Origin: Devosia oryzisoli
GTDB taxonomy: Bacteria > Pseudomonadota > Alphaproteobacteria > Rhizobiales > Devosiaceae
Assembly (NCBI RefSeq): GCF_014837245.1
Contig: NZ_JACYFU010000001.1
Coordinates: 124,001-188,000, forward strand
DNA: 64,000 nt
Direction of reading: 5' to 3'
The stretch's first letter is position 1, and each line of letters begins with the position of its first letter. A program made the position numbers and the translations under genes. The notes beneath the pieces are model-generated. The model was not told the origin of the DNA and did no database searches. It saw only the letters and a program-made list of their open reading frames with translations. Shown here in pieces: positions 1 to 10,680 of the stretch.

Positions 1-197
1 CCATGGGCGGGAAAATAGTCCGAACTCCTCTGTTCCGTCGATCCGGCTTGCATCCTATCGTTAATCGCCCAACGACCAAGGCCCGTTATTGTTCACCCTG
101 TGCAGATGAGTTATGCGTCTGATCAAGCCGGGCCAAACCGGCAGATCATCGGAGCGACCGTCGCCAGCCGCCGTCGCAGACGCCAGAACGGACACAG
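1..197. other. Left-edge intergenic region upstream of the LysR gene
   Basis: No gene is visible here. The stretch is somewhat richer in A and T than the neighbouring genes and probably carries the promoter of the LysR gene that follows. I could not identify a convincing -35/-10 pair or operator. Whether a divergent gene starts to the left cannot be seen. Confidence 0.4.
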
Positions 198-1097
198 ATG
201 ACCCAGGACCTCGCCCGCATCCGAGCCTTCGTACAGGTCTTCGATGCAGGCGGGTTCTCTGCCGCGGCGCGCCAGCATGGCCGATCGAAGGCGCTTCTGA
301 GCAAATACGTGACGGACCTCGAGGATTATCTCGGCGTGCGCCTGATGAACCGCACGACGCGCAAGCTGAGCCTGACCGAAGCGGGTGAAGCCTATTACCG
401 GGAAGCCTCGGGGCTGCTGCAGCAGCTGGATGACCTCGACGCCACCATTGCCGACCAGACCACCGAGCCCCGCGGCCTGCTGCGTGTCTCGGCGCCGCGC
501 AATTTTGGCGAAACTACCCTTTCGCCGGCCATCTTCGAGTACCTCAAGAAGTACCCGAAAGTGTCGCTCGACCTGCGCCTCGAGGACCGCTACGTCGATC
601 TTGTGGACGAGGGAATCGATGTCGCCCTGCGCATCTCGACGCTTTCGGACTCGTCGCTGATCGCGCGCAAGATTGCCGATATGCACGTCGTTGCGGGGGC
701 GTCGCCAACCTTGCTCAAGAGCGTGGGAGCGCCAAAGCATCCCGAAGATCTGCGGCATCTGCCCTGCATCGTGGACGTCAACCTGCAGGGTCAGTCCAAC
801 TGGCGTTTCATCGAAGAGGGCAAAACGATCTCGGTGCCGGTGACAGGACCCTTGCGCGTCAATTCCCCTCTCGCGGCCCGGACGGCAGCCATTCTGGGGC
901 TGGGGTTCGTCGTCCTCCCGTCGTATCTGGCCGACCCGGCGGTGGCCGCCGGAGAACTGGTGCCGGTGCTGGCAAGCTATCTGCCCACAGGGCAGAAATT
1001 GCAGGCCGTCTACCCGCATCGGCGGCACCTTGCAGGCAAGGTGCGGGCGCTGATCGACCACCTGGTGGACTGGTTCGCCGTCCACCCCATTACCTGA
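198..1097 (+). CDS. LysR family transcriptional regulator
   Basis: A 299-residue protein of the usual LysR length. The winged helix-turn-helix occupies about residues 5-63 (ARIRAFVQVFDAGGFSAAA, then SKALLSKYVTDLEDYLG and the typical RLMNRTTRKLSLTEAG strand). The substrate-binding domain runs from about residue 90 (LLRVSAPRNFGE) to the end. It belongs to the large CrgA/AaeR/DhcR-like branch. Only 9 bases separate it from the following nickel/cobalt exporter gene, whose Shine-Dalgarno overlaps its stop, so the two are probably co-transcribed. Its effector is unknown; control of the downstream metal gene is a guess from position. Confidence 0.9.
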   Translation: MTQDLARIRAFVQVFDAGGFSAAARQHGRSKALLSKYVTDLEDYLGVRLMNRTTRKLSLTEAGEAYYREASGLLQQLDDLDATIADQTTEPRGLLRVSAPRNFGETTLSPAIFEYLKKYPKVSLDLRLEDRYVDLVDEGIDVALRISTLSDSSLIARKIADMHVVAGASPTLLKSVGAPKHPEDLRHLPCIVDVNLQGQSNWRFIEEGKTISVPVTGPLRVNSPLAARTAAILGLGFVVLPSYLADPAVAAGELVPVLASYLPTGQKLQAVYPHRRHLAGKVRALIDHLVDWFAVHPIT

Positions 1098-1106
1098 GGG
1101 CGAGAC

Positions 1107-2762
1107 TTGGCCAGGCTGTGGTGGCTGGGGGCGGCCCTGGGAGCAGCGCTGACCGTTGGGGCCTCGGGTGTCGCAGAGGCGCATCCGCACATCTTCATCG
1201 ATGCGGCGGTGGATGTGACCTTCGATGCGCAGGGCCGGGTCAGCGCCCTCCACCATCGCTGGACGTTCGATACAGCCTTCTCCGTCTGGATGGTGCAGGG
1301 CCTCGACGCCGACGGCGATGGCAATGTCAGTTCGGCGGAGATGCAGGAGCTGGCGGACGAGAATGTCGGCTCCCTCGCTGAGTATGGGTTTTACACCTAT
1401 GCCGGCGAGGGACTTGAGTTCACCAGCGCCGGTGATCAGCGGATGACCTATGCGGGCGAGCGCGTGACGCTGGGTTTTACGGTCAACGCGGTGACGCCCG
1501 AACCGCCGGGTCATCGGTTTGAACTGGGCGTCTACGACCCCGAATACTATGTGGCGATCAGCTTCGGGGGTAGCGAGGACGTTCATCTGCTGGATGCCCC
1601 TCCGGGCTGCTCCGCGACGCTTGAACCGCCCAAGCCGATGGCTCCCGAGGTGGAAGAGCGGCTCTATGCGCTGGGACCGGAAGTGCTGGAGCTGCCGCCG
1701 GACCTCGCCGCCGCGATGCGTGGTACGCAAGGCCTGATCGCGATCTCCTGCGGGCAAGCGCCGCCGGCAACCAATGCGCTCGAAGCGGTAAACCAGGCGG
1801 CGGCGCCGCCACGAAGCCTGCCCTTCGGCGGCCCGCCGCCGGAGGTGGGGCTGCCGGTGTGGCGGACGGGCTTGATGGGATGGGTGCAGCAGCAACAGCG
1901 GGAGTTCTACGCGGCGCTGACGCGTTCCCTCGACGCCTTGCGGACTGACTGGACGGCCTTCTGGGTGCTCGGTGGGCTGAGTTTTGCCTATGGGGTGTTT
2001 CATGCCGCAGGCCCCGGACACGGCAAGGTGGTCATTTCCTCCTACATGCTGGCCAATGAGCGGCAATTGCGGCGGGGCATCATCCTCAGTGGCCTTTCGG
2101 CCTTCATGCAGTCGCTCGTAGCGATCGGCTTTGTCCTCCTCCTCGCCGGACTGTTGCGTGTCACCAGCACCGCTATGGGCGACGCGGCCTATTGGGTGAC
2201 GCTGCTGTCCTACGGTCTGGTTGTGCTGATGGGCGCCTGGCTGGTGCTGCGCAAGCTGTTCGGTTGGGGGCACGGCCATCATCACGCACCAGGTCCAGAA
2301 CCTGCTCACAAGCGGCACAAGGCGCGGGCGCTGCTCTACGGTGACGACGCAACTCCAGCTGGGGCGCAGGCGCACCAGCATAAGGTCGATCACCATGAGC
2401 ACGAGCATGAGCATATGCACCATGCCGTGGGGCCGCGCGATCTGCGAGGCGACTGGCGAGAGCAACTGACCGTCATCGTGGCGGTGGGGCTGCGCCCGTG
2501 CTCGGGGGCGCTGGTGGTCCTGGTTTTTGCCCTCTCGCAGGGCATCCTCGCCGCCGGTATCGTCTCCGTGCTGCTGATGGGGCTGGGCACGGCCATCACG
2601 GTGGGCGTGCTGGCGACCTTGGCCGTGACGGCGAAAAATATGGTGCGGCGCATCGGCGGCCGCGACAGCGCAGTGGCACGGGCGCTGACCTGGTGGGCCG
2701 AGCTGGTGGGGGCGGTGGCCGTGTTCTGTTTCGGCGTGGTGCTGGTCCTGGCGAGCCTCTAG
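1107..2762 (+). CDS. DUF1007-NicO fusion: nickel/cobalt efflux protein with periplasmic metal-binding domain
   Basis: 551 residues starting at a TTG preceded by GAGGGCGAG. An N-terminal signal segment is followed by a DUF1007 domain (about residues 27-200) with the family's HPHIFID motif and an EF-hand-like loop, DADGDGNVSSAE. From about residue 285 follows a NicO/RcnA-type transporter of several membrane segments with AAGPGHGKVVI and GLRPCSGAL motifs. Between them, about residues 390-435, is a very histidine-rich cytoplasmic-type loop (GHGHHH, HEHEHEHMHH). In many relatives the two domains are separate adjacent genes; here they are one chain. Likely exports Ni2+ or Co2+ from the cell. The substrate is inferred from the family. 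Confidence 0.85.
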   Translation: MARLWWLGAALGAALTVGASGVAEAHPHIFIDAAVDVTFDAQGRVSALHHRWTFDTAFSVWMVQGLDADGDGNVSSAEMQELADENVGSLAEYGFYTYAGEGLEFTSAGDQRMTYAGERVTLGFTVNAVTPEPPGHRFELGVYDPEYYVAISFGGSEDVHLLDAPPGCSATLEPPKPMAPEVEERLYALGPEVLELPPDLAAAMRGTQGLIAISCGQAPPATNALEAVNQAAAPPRSLPFGGPPPEVGLPVWRTGLMGWVQQQQREFYAALTRSLDALRTDWTAFWVLGGLSFAYGVFHAAGPGHGKVVISSYMLANERQLRRGIILSGLSAFMQSLVAIGFVLLLAGLLRVTSTAMGDAAYWVTLLSYGLVVLMGAWLVLRKLFGWGHGHHHAPGPEPAHKRHKARALLYGDDATPAGAQAHQHKVDHHEHEHEHMHHAVGPRDLRGDWREQLTVIVAVGLRPCSGALVVLVFALSQGILAAGIVSVLLMGLGTAITVGVLATLAVTAKNMVRRIGGRDSAVARALTWWAELVGAVAVFCFGVVLVLASL

Positions 2763-2840
2763 CGCGACCTGGTGCCGCCTTGCGGGCGAAGCACAACAGT
2801 CTATGGTGCGCGCCACCTGAATTCATCCCCGCCTGGCACC

Positions 2841-3863
2841 ATGTCCGAACACCTGCCTCCAAATCATCCGCCCGTTCCGCAGCAGAAGGTGGGCGTGTTG
2901 CTGCTCAATCTCGGGACGCCCGACGCGACCGACTACTGGAGCGTGCGGCGCTATCTCAAGGAGTTCCTGAGCGATCCGCGCGTCATCGAGACGCCGAAGT
3001 GGCTGTGGTGGCCGATCCTCAACCTCGTGATTCTCAGTTTCCGGCCTCAGAAGAGCGGCCACGCCTATGCCCAGATCTGGGACAAGGAGCGCAATGACAG
3101 CCCGTTGCGCATCATCAGCGAGGCGCAGACGGCGGACCTGGCGCGGCGCATGAGCGGCGACGGCGTGGTGGTGGACTACGCCATGCGCTACGGCAACCCC
3201 TCGACCCGGAGCGTGCTGGAGAAGATGCAGCAGGCCGGGTGCCAGCGGATCCTGCTCGTGCCGCTCTATCCGCAATATTCGGCAACGACCACGGCGACGG
3301 CGAACGACAAGGCCTTCGACGCGCTCAAGGCGATGCGCTGGCAGCCGGCGGTGCGCACGGCGCCGGCCTATTTCGACGATCCGAACTATGTGAAGGCGCT
3401 GGGCGACTCCATCAGGGAGGGCGTGGCGAAGCTCAATTTCGAGCCGGACGTGGTGATTACCTCATATCACGGCATGCCCGTGGATTACCTCAAGAAGGGC
3501 GACCCGTACCACTGCCAGTGCTTCAAGACGACGCGGCTGGTGCGCGAGTATCTGGGCTGGCCCAAAGAGAAGCTCATGGTGACGTTCCAGAGCCGTTTCG
3601 GGCCGACCGAATGGCTGCAGCCCTATACCGACAAGACGCTCGAAGCGCTGCCGGAAAAGGGGATCAAGAAGGTGGCGATCCTGGCGCCGGCCTTCTCGGC
3701 GGACTGCATCGAGACGCTCGAGGAGATTGCGATGCAGGGCAAGGAAACCTTCATGGAAGCGGGCGGGGAGAATTACGCCTATATCCCCTGCCTCAACGAC
3801 AGCCCGGGTGGCATGGATTTCGTGGAAGCCATGGTGAGGCGCGAGCTTTCGGGCTGGGTCTGA
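2841..3863 (+). CDS. hemH: Ferrochelatase (protoporphyrin ferro-lyase)
   Basis: 340 residues from the ATG at 2841; an upstream in-frame GTG at 2772 would add 23 residues lacking family character. Inserts Fe2+ into protoporphyrin IX in the last step of heme synthesis. The start motif VGVLLLNLGTPD, the VPLYPQYSATTT segment, the catalytic-histidine motif SYHGMP and the C-terminal LAPAFSADCIETLEEI are all typical and the length is normal. It ends directly against the stop of the converging SH3 gene, with no spacer, so there is no room for a private terminator. Confidence 0.95.
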   Translation: MSEHLPPNHPPVPQQKVGVLLLNLGTPDATDYWSVRRYLKEFLSDPRVIETPKWLWWPILNLVILSFRPQKSGHAYAQIWDKERNDSPLRIISEAQTADLARRMSGDGVVVDYAMRYGNPSTRSVLEKMQQAGCQRILLVPLYPQYSATTTATANDKAFDALKAMRWQPAVRTAPAYFDDPNYVKALGDSIREGVAKLNFEPDVVITSYHGMPVDYLKKGDPYHCQCFKTTRLVREYLGWPKEKLMVTFQSRFGPTEWLQPYTDKTLEALPEKGIKKVAILAPAFSADCIETLEEIAMQGKETFMEAGGENYAYIPCLNDSPGGMDFVEAMVRRELSGWV

Positions 3864-4220
3864 CTACCAGCCGGGGCCGACAAAATCGGGCGGCGTGACG
3901 TTGACGAGGCCGCGGCCGACAATCTGGCTGCGGTCGACCCAGCCGGTATGGGGAATGTGGCACCATTGCCTGGCATTGGCCCCGCGCAAGGGGTGGCCGG
4001 CGTCACCCACCCAGGAGCCAAAGCGGGAGTCGCTGTCGTTCTGGGTGCACTGGTCGATGGGGATTTCGGTGCCGTCAGCGAGCGTCCCGATGACGCGGCC
4101 GTGGCCGCTGGGGCGATCGTGGATGGTGGCGCCGCCGGAGACGCGGGCGGTGACGGTCAGGGCGTGCGCCGGGAGGGTCAGGGCGCAGAGCGAGAGGGCA
4201 ATCAGGGCCAGGGTGCGCAT
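3864..4220 (-). CDS. Secreted SH3-like (bacterial SH3b) domain protein
   Basis: 118 residues starting at the ATG at 4220 (GGAGA just upstream); an extra 14 residues upstream would spoil the signal peptide. The signal peptide MRTLALIALSLCALTLPAHA is clear. The mature part matches an SH3b fold: TVTARVSGGATIHDRPSG, then a variable loop with two cysteines and a C-terminal GWVDRSQIVG strand. Such domains usually bind cell-wall peptides or other periplasmic ligands. No enzymatic domain is attached, so the exact role is unknown. Confidence 0.8.
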   Translation of the reverse strand: MRTLALIALSLCALTLPAHALTVTARVSGGATIHDRPSGHGRVIGTLADGTEIPIDQCTQNDSDSRFGSWVGDAGHPLRGANARQWCHIPHTGWVDRSQIVGRGLVNVTPPDFVGPGW

Positions 4221-4232
4221 TCTTATCTCCGC

Positions 4233-4256
4233 AGGAGTGGCCAAGTGGCCACTCCT
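4233..4256. repeat. Perfect 11-bp inverted repeat upstream of the SH3 gene
   Basis: AGGAGTGGCCA is followed, after AG, by its exact reverse complement. No T-run follows on either strand, so a classical terminator is unlikely. It lies 13 bases upstream of the SH3 protein start on the minus strand and 38 bases past the stop of the gene behind it. It could be a hairpin between the two minus-strand genes or an operator. Confidence 0.5.
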
Positions 4257-4293
4257 GTGCACTTACCGCTCCATTGCGGCGCGAGTAAGCCGG

Positions 4294-4800
4294 CTAGAGA
4301 TTGACCTTCTCGTTGTCGCCCATGTCGGGGCTTTTCCCGGTGACGGCCGCCATGGCCATCTTCGCCATGGCGACGGCCTTGTTGGGGCTGTCCCAGAGCT
4401 CGCCATCATCGGGGGTGACGGTGAGCAGGCGGATATTGGGGTCGTTCTCGTCGTCCCACCAGGCCTTGTCGAAGTCGGTCCAGAGGTCCTTGATCTTGGC
4501 GCGGTCATTGGTGATCGCGGCGTTGCCCGAAATCACGGCATATTTGAAGCCGGAATTGTCGACCCAGGCGCAGGACACCCACGGGTACTTATCGACCTGC
4601 CAGTTCTTTTCGCCCTCGGCGTCGACCAGGAAATAGATGGCGTGCTCGTCACGGTCGGGGCGGGCGGAGAGGGGGCGGGACCGCTGGCGCTCGCCATCCC
4701 AGGTGGTGAACATGGCGATGTCGATCTTCTTGGCCAGTTCCCAGATGCGGTCCTGCACTTCGGCAGGCGTCTTGTCGTTGTCGTGGTGTTCCTTGGCCAT
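4294..4800 (-). CDS. Pyridoxamine 5'-phosphate oxidase-fold general stress protein (GSP26-like)
   Basis: 168 residues starting MAKEHHD. The split-barrel flavin-binding fold is indicated by IDIAMFTTWDGERQRSRPLSAR, YFLVDAEGEKNWQVDKYPWV and DLWTDFDKAWW, the pattern of the general stress protein 26 family. These proteins bind flavin or a related cofactor and are stress-induced, but most have no demonstrated reaction. The longer reading frame upstream of 4800 lacks family character. The product is cytoplasmic, without signal peptide. Confidence 0.8.
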   Translation of the reverse strand: MAKEHHDNDKTPAEVQDRIWELAKKIDIAMFTTWDGERQRSRPLSARPDRDEHAIYFLVDAEGEKNWQVDKYPWVSCAWVDNSGFKYAVISGNAAITNDRAKIKDLWTDFDKAWWDDENDPNIRLLTVTPDDGELWDSPNKAVAMAKMAMAAVTGKSPDMGDNEKVNL

Positions 4801-4916
4801 GCTCGAGGCTCCTGTTGCGTCTTGGCCGGGCAACGAGCGGGAGGGCGGGGTGGTTGCGAGGCGGGCGATCACAGGTCCGAAGGGGGAACGGCGCCGCGGC
4901 GGTTGAGCGCCGCGGC

Positions 4917-5258
4917 CTAGAAGCGGCGGGCGCCGGGCCTCAAATGTGGATGAATCTCCTCGAAGCGGGCGGCGGCGGCGTTGAGGCGGGCGATGACAAT
5001 GCCCAGATCCACCAGCGCCATGGGCTGGCCGATGCCGACGGGGAAGAAGCGCGGAATTTCCGGGTGCCGGCGAAACAGCCGGTTGGCCATGAGGATGAGG
5101 CCATTGAGCGCCAAGAGCGTCTCCCCATGCACGGGACCGGCCGGCCGCGCCTGGCCCAGCGCCTGGGTGAAGGCGCGCAAATCGCGGGCGAAGCGCTGGT
5201 AGGCGTTGCTGGCTTTGGGGCCGAGCGGCGGAAGCTGGGGCAGGTCGGGGTCGATCAT
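4917..5258 (-). CDS. Hypothetical protein, 113 residues
   Basis: Starts MIDPDLPQLPPLGPKA, preceded by GGAG-type bases. No recognised domain. The protein is mostly helical in character with alternating arginine and alanine/leucine (DLRAFTQALGQAR, NGLILMANRLF), has no signal peptide and no clear membrane segment. The frame continues upstream through repeat-like sequence, but that extension is rich in S, P and R and looks non-coding. I do not recognise the family. Confidence 0.6.
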   Translation of the reverse strand: MIDPDLPQLPPLGPKASNAYQRFARDLRAFTQALGQARPAGPVHGETLLALNGLILMANRLFRRHPEIPRFFPVGIGQPMALVDLGIVIARLNAAAARFEEIHPHLRPGARRF

Positions 5259-5842
5259 GGGCGGGCTCCTTTGCGGTCCCAAGTGTAGTGGGCGCGGCGG
5301 GAGCGGGGATATTTTTGGGGGGGCGGGCGGGGAGGGAAACGGGGGGAGGAAACGGGGAGGAAACAGGGGTTCCCGCTTTCGCGGGAATGACATTGGGGAC
5401 GGGCGGACGTGCGAAGCCATTCGAGCATAGCTCTCATGGCCTTCTTCGCTAACTTCGCTCCACTGGAGCGAATTTGCCTTCCAGGCACGACTACGAAGCG
5501 CCCGGCCATTCGGCTTACGCTTTTGCGGGTGTGTCCTTGGGGAGGACACGGTAACGGGCGGCCTTTGGGCCTTCCGAACAGGGTGAACGGTCCAAGGGCC
5601 GCCCGTCACGGCATCGGCTTGCTTAGGGGGTCCGGTCTCAGGCGGAGCTTTATTGCAAGTCCGGCTGCCGATTTTCTACCCACGCAGGGGGACGCCTCCC
5701 CCATCCGATCCTCCCCACCCGGCCCTGCGTAGGGGCCGCGTAACGTGGCGGGGATGGCAGGAGAATGCCACGCGGGTTTGGGGCGGGGATATCTTTCTGC
5801 CGCAGGGGCGATAGGATCGGGGGCGGCAAGGAGGAGAGAGCC
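5259..5842. repeat. Repeat-rich non-coding region with several palindromes
   Basis: About 580 bases without a supported gene. It holds a REP-like palindrome at 5370-5387 (TTCCCGC-TTTC-GCGGGAA), a short dyad around 5531-5549 (GTGTCC...GGACAC), a large imperfect inverted repeat at 5554-5606 whose outer 10-bp arms are exact, and a further imperfect inverted repeat around 5680-5735 (CACGCAGGGG versus CCCTGCGTAGGGG). Base use is uneven, with a G-rich run near 5315-5365. Open frames here show no protein character. Confidence 0.6.
5554..5606. repeat. Large inverted repeat with exact 10-bp outer arms
   Basis: ACGGGCGGCC at 5554-5563 is exactly complementary to GGCCGCCCGT at 5597-5606. The inner parts continue to pair imperfectly (TTTGG with CCAAG). 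The DNA or its transcript could form a stem of more than 15 pairs. It lies in the repeat region and has no T-run, so it looks more like a dispersed repeat than a terminator. Confidence 0.5.
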
Positions 5843-6340
5843 ATGAAACGCGGGGTTTTTTGGGGCGCCTTGGGACTGGCGCTGGCGCTGTTCGGCGGCG
5901 CCGGCGCGCAGGAGAAAATCGCCAAGGGGTGGCACATCGAGGAGTTCGACAGCGGCATCACCGAGATCTATCTCGTCTGGTACGATCCTGCCGAGACGGT
6001 GCCGCGGCTGCAACTCTCCTGCACCGAAGGCTGGCCCGAGGTCAGCATCGTCGCCTTCATCGACGCGCCCGCCGCCGATCCGAAGGAACTGGCGCTGGTC
6101 GATGGCGACGTCCGCTACGCCATGGAGCCGATCAGCGGCACGGTCAACGACGTCTACTCGACCGGCGGCTCGGCCACCTTCACGCCGGAGCTGATCGAGC
6201 TGCTGTCCGGGCAGTTCACCGTGCAGGTCGACGGCGTCGACATCGGCCGCTACTCGACCAAGGGCGCGGCGGACAAGTTCGGGCGGCTGTTCGAGGCGTG
6301 TCCGGTGGACGGGGAGGGGGTGGATACAGAGGCGTCGTGA
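5843..6340 (+). CDS. Secreted hypothetical protein, 165 residues
   Basis: The ATG at 5843 has a strong Shine-Dalgarno (AAGGAGGAGA) and begins a signal peptide, MKRGVFWGALGLALALFGG, with likely cleavage after GAGAQ. The mature part, about 145 residues, is acidic and beta-rich (LQLSCTEGWPEVSIVAFIDA, YAMEPISGTVNDVYSTGG) with two cysteines that could form a disulfide. Small alphaproteobacterial exported proteins of this layout exist, but I cannot name a domain. An upstream in-frame start at 5765 is unlikely because it would bury the signal peptide. Confidence 0.75.
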   Translation: MKRGVFWGALGLALALFGGAGAQEKIAKGWHIEEFDSGITEIYLVWYDPAETVPRLQLSCTEGWPEVSIVAFIDAPAADPKELALVDGDVRYAMEPISGTVNDVYSTGGSATFTPELIELLSGQFTVQVDGVDIGRYSTKGAADKFGRLFEACPVDGEGVDTEAS

Positions 6341-6353
6341 TCGACCGCGCTGC

Positions 6354-6503
6354 ACCCCCACCCGGCCTCCCCCTGGAGAAAGGGGAGGAGTCGCATCGGG
6401 GCTGGGGAGCGATTTCGCTTCACCCCGCATGGCGCTTCCAAACTATCCCTCGAGTAGAGCCGACTCCTCCCCTAGCAGGGGGAGGCCGGGTGGGGGTTTC
6501 TCC
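6354..6503. repeat. Inverted pair of REP-like palindromes
   Basis: Two copies of the same element in opposite orientation, at about 6354-6393 and 6461-6497. Each contains CCCCCACCCGGCC, a palindrome of CCTCCCCCT type and GGGGAGGAGTCG. About 65 bases separate them. Elements of the same family recur at 6904-6969 and 52078-52112. The pair lies just upstream of the broken DUF559 gene. Confidence 0.7.
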
Positions 6504-6539
6504 CGACCCGCCCCTGCCATCCTTCCACCAGAGCACCCC

Positions 6540-6896
6540 ATGACGGACAGGATCACCTTCGCCCGCAGCTTGCGCCACAACCCGACCCCGGCCGAGCGCG
6601 CATTCTGGAGCATACTCTTTTCCTGGCGTGAGGCCGGGATGCATTGGCGGCGGCAGGCACCGATGGGGCCCTATGTGGTGGATTTCGTGTGAAAGCGGGA
6701 GAAGTTGGTCGTCGAGATCGGTGGCGACAGTCACTATGGCGACGAGGGCATCGCCCGCGAAGCGGCGCGCACGGCGTTTCTCGCAGCGCGGGGATTTCGC
6801 GTGGTGCGGTTCGGCAATGCCGATGTGCTGCACAATGCACAGGGCGTGTTCGAGGTACTGCGCGGGATTTTGGGAGACATTGACGAGAAGGGCTAA
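6540..6896 (+). pseudogene. DUF559 (Vsr-like endonuclease fold) gene broken by an in-frame TGA
   Basis: The ATG at 6540 opens MTDRITFARSLRHNPTPAE, typical of DUF559 proteins, which share the restriction-endonuclease fold of Vsr. After the family motif GPYVVDFV a TGA stands at 6690-6692, and the same frame then continues with KREKLVVEIGGDSH and the remaining C-terminal half to a TAA at 6896. Most relatives have a cysteine at the TGA position, so one base change (TGC or TGT to TGA) explains the break. Otherwise full length, about 118 codons. Selenocysteine is a remote alternative. REP-like palindromes flank it on both sides. Confidence 0.8.
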
Positions 6897-6903
6897 GCCC
6901 ACT

Positions 6904-6969
6904 TCTCCTCCCCGCCTTCCAGGGGAGGCGGCGCTGACCCTATTCTCCTCCCCATGCAGAGGGGGAGCC
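6904..6969. repeat. Two further REP-like palindromes
   Basis: CTCCTCCCCGCCTTCCAGGG and its partner GGGGAGGCGG form one hairpin at about 6904-6930; CTCCTCCCC-ATGCAGA-GGGGGAG forms another at about 6944-6966. They belong to the same family as the inverted pair before the DUF559 gene. The second one marks the point where the P-loop ATPase reading frame loses homology. Confidence 0.6.
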
Positions 6970-6974
6970 TCAAC

Positions 6975-7631
6975 TTGAGTTGTATAGACGGTGGACTCAT
7001 CAGAAGTCCTAACGAGGAAATATACGTCACTTCGAAGTCCAATTCGGAATCGAATCGAAGGATGTTCTCCTCCAATATCCCGAATTGCGTTTAGTAAAGC
7101 TGAGATGTTTCGCACATCGTTTGGTGTGGCAGACCATCCTCGGTCAATATCATCGATGTAGATGTTGATCGGATTGCCACGTGCATTCTCTTTAAGTGAA
7201 CGCGTTAGTAGATGTGAAAGCTGGCTTGGATCGTAGCTCTCTAGGCTATTTATTACTTCAGAGGCGCCTTCCCCGTATACCAAGCGCCAATGGTGATCCA
7301 GTACGTTGCGGAGTATGCCTAACTTCCATTCTTCAATCCGAAGAATGAAGTCATGTTCTTTTGCAGCAGCTGATCTCGCAGCGACCAGTGCGTTTGGCTT
7401 CATCCAAACTGCAGGCTTTCGAGCTTCTTCATCCGACAAAAATGCATGCTTCAAAAGCGCGCTTTTTCCGACACCCTTATGCCCTACCAAAACTCTGACT
7501 GGCAGAGCTGAAGTTAGCGCCTCATAGGCGCGATTTTTGTAGAAGTACTCTTTGAAGCGGACCGGGTTCTCATTTTCGGCGTCGTCAGCACCAAAAATCC
7601 GTTCAATGTTCTCATCGGTAAATTGCGGCAT
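6975..7631 (-). pseudogene. Truncated P-loop ATPase, Sll1717-like family (N-terminal part only)
   Basis: The start codon at 7631 opens MPQFTDENIERIFGADDAEN. Walker A (GHKGVGKSALLK, about residues 49-60), Walker B (NIYIDDIDRGW, about 155-165) and a sensor-like RIGLRSDVYFLVRTSDEST are clear. Directly after DEST, near base 6990, family resemblance stops and the frame runs on through REP palindromes and antisense of the DUF559 gene to 6420. About 215 residues of a normally much longer ATPase remain. The segment is clearly richer in A and T than its surroundings, suggesting acquisition by transfer. The intact family is of unsettled function. Confidence 0.75.
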
Positions 7632-7786
7632 AGCGACCTGAAAAGCATGATTGTCGCTAGTGTAGCTCGATTCCAGATATTTGAAGAACTATTGTTCTCG
7701 CGCTTCCACTGATGAACCGCACCCGTGCATCCTGAATTTGCGGGTACAGCCGTGCAAGCATTCTTTCAGTTGGTTGAAGGCGCGTC
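7632..7786. other. Intergenic region between uvrB and the ATPase remnant
   Basis: AT-richer 155-base stretch continuing the composition of the ATPase remnant. No gene or clear terminator was recognised. The border between foreign-looking and native composition lies near the uvrB stop codon. Confidence 0.35.
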
Positions 7787-10390
<2,604 letters not shown>

Positions 10391-10680
10391 GGCGCGCGCT
10401 CGTGGGTCAGCAGGGAAAGGGACAGGAGGAACCCATAGATGGGGTGCCTGTCACGCAATGTCAGCAGGGGATCGGTTCACGGTTTGTAGCACAGCGGAAA
10501 CGCGCGCGGAACCGGTTGGGGTTCCGGCAACGGAGAGAGGCTCCGCCTGCCGCGGCAAGGCGGAAGCAGCCCAAAGGTTCCACGATTTTAATAGGGCCAA
10601 GCGGCGGAACGGGATGCCCGTTGCGACCATTTTCTCGGTGAGTGTGCCCCGATGGCGGCACTGAATCGAGGAGATTTACG
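10391..10680. other. Intergenic region before the stress operon
   Basis: 290 bases between divergent uvrB and the 10681 gene, presumably carrying both promoters. It contains GC-rich dyads around 10508-10570. I searched for the general-stress promoter pattern GGAAC-N16/17-CGTT and did not find a good match in the right orientation. Confidence 0.4.

Noticed and set aside
123-2816. 897-codon open frame on the minus strand
   Set aside because: It is the complement of the LysR and NicO genes; no domain, high His/Arg/Gln content typical of antisense frames in GC-rich DNA.
3239-3898. 219-codon frame inside hemH
   Set aside because: Shifted-frame shadow of ferrochelatase, rich in Gly/Arg/Ala without motifs.
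6690-6692. Selenocysteine codon in the DUF559 gene
   Set aside because: No convincing SECIS stem directly after the TGA and no precedent in the family; nonsense mutation is simpler.
10391-10680. EcfG promoter before the stress operon
   Set aside because: GGAAC occurs twice but never with CGTT at 16-17 bases; no acceptable match.
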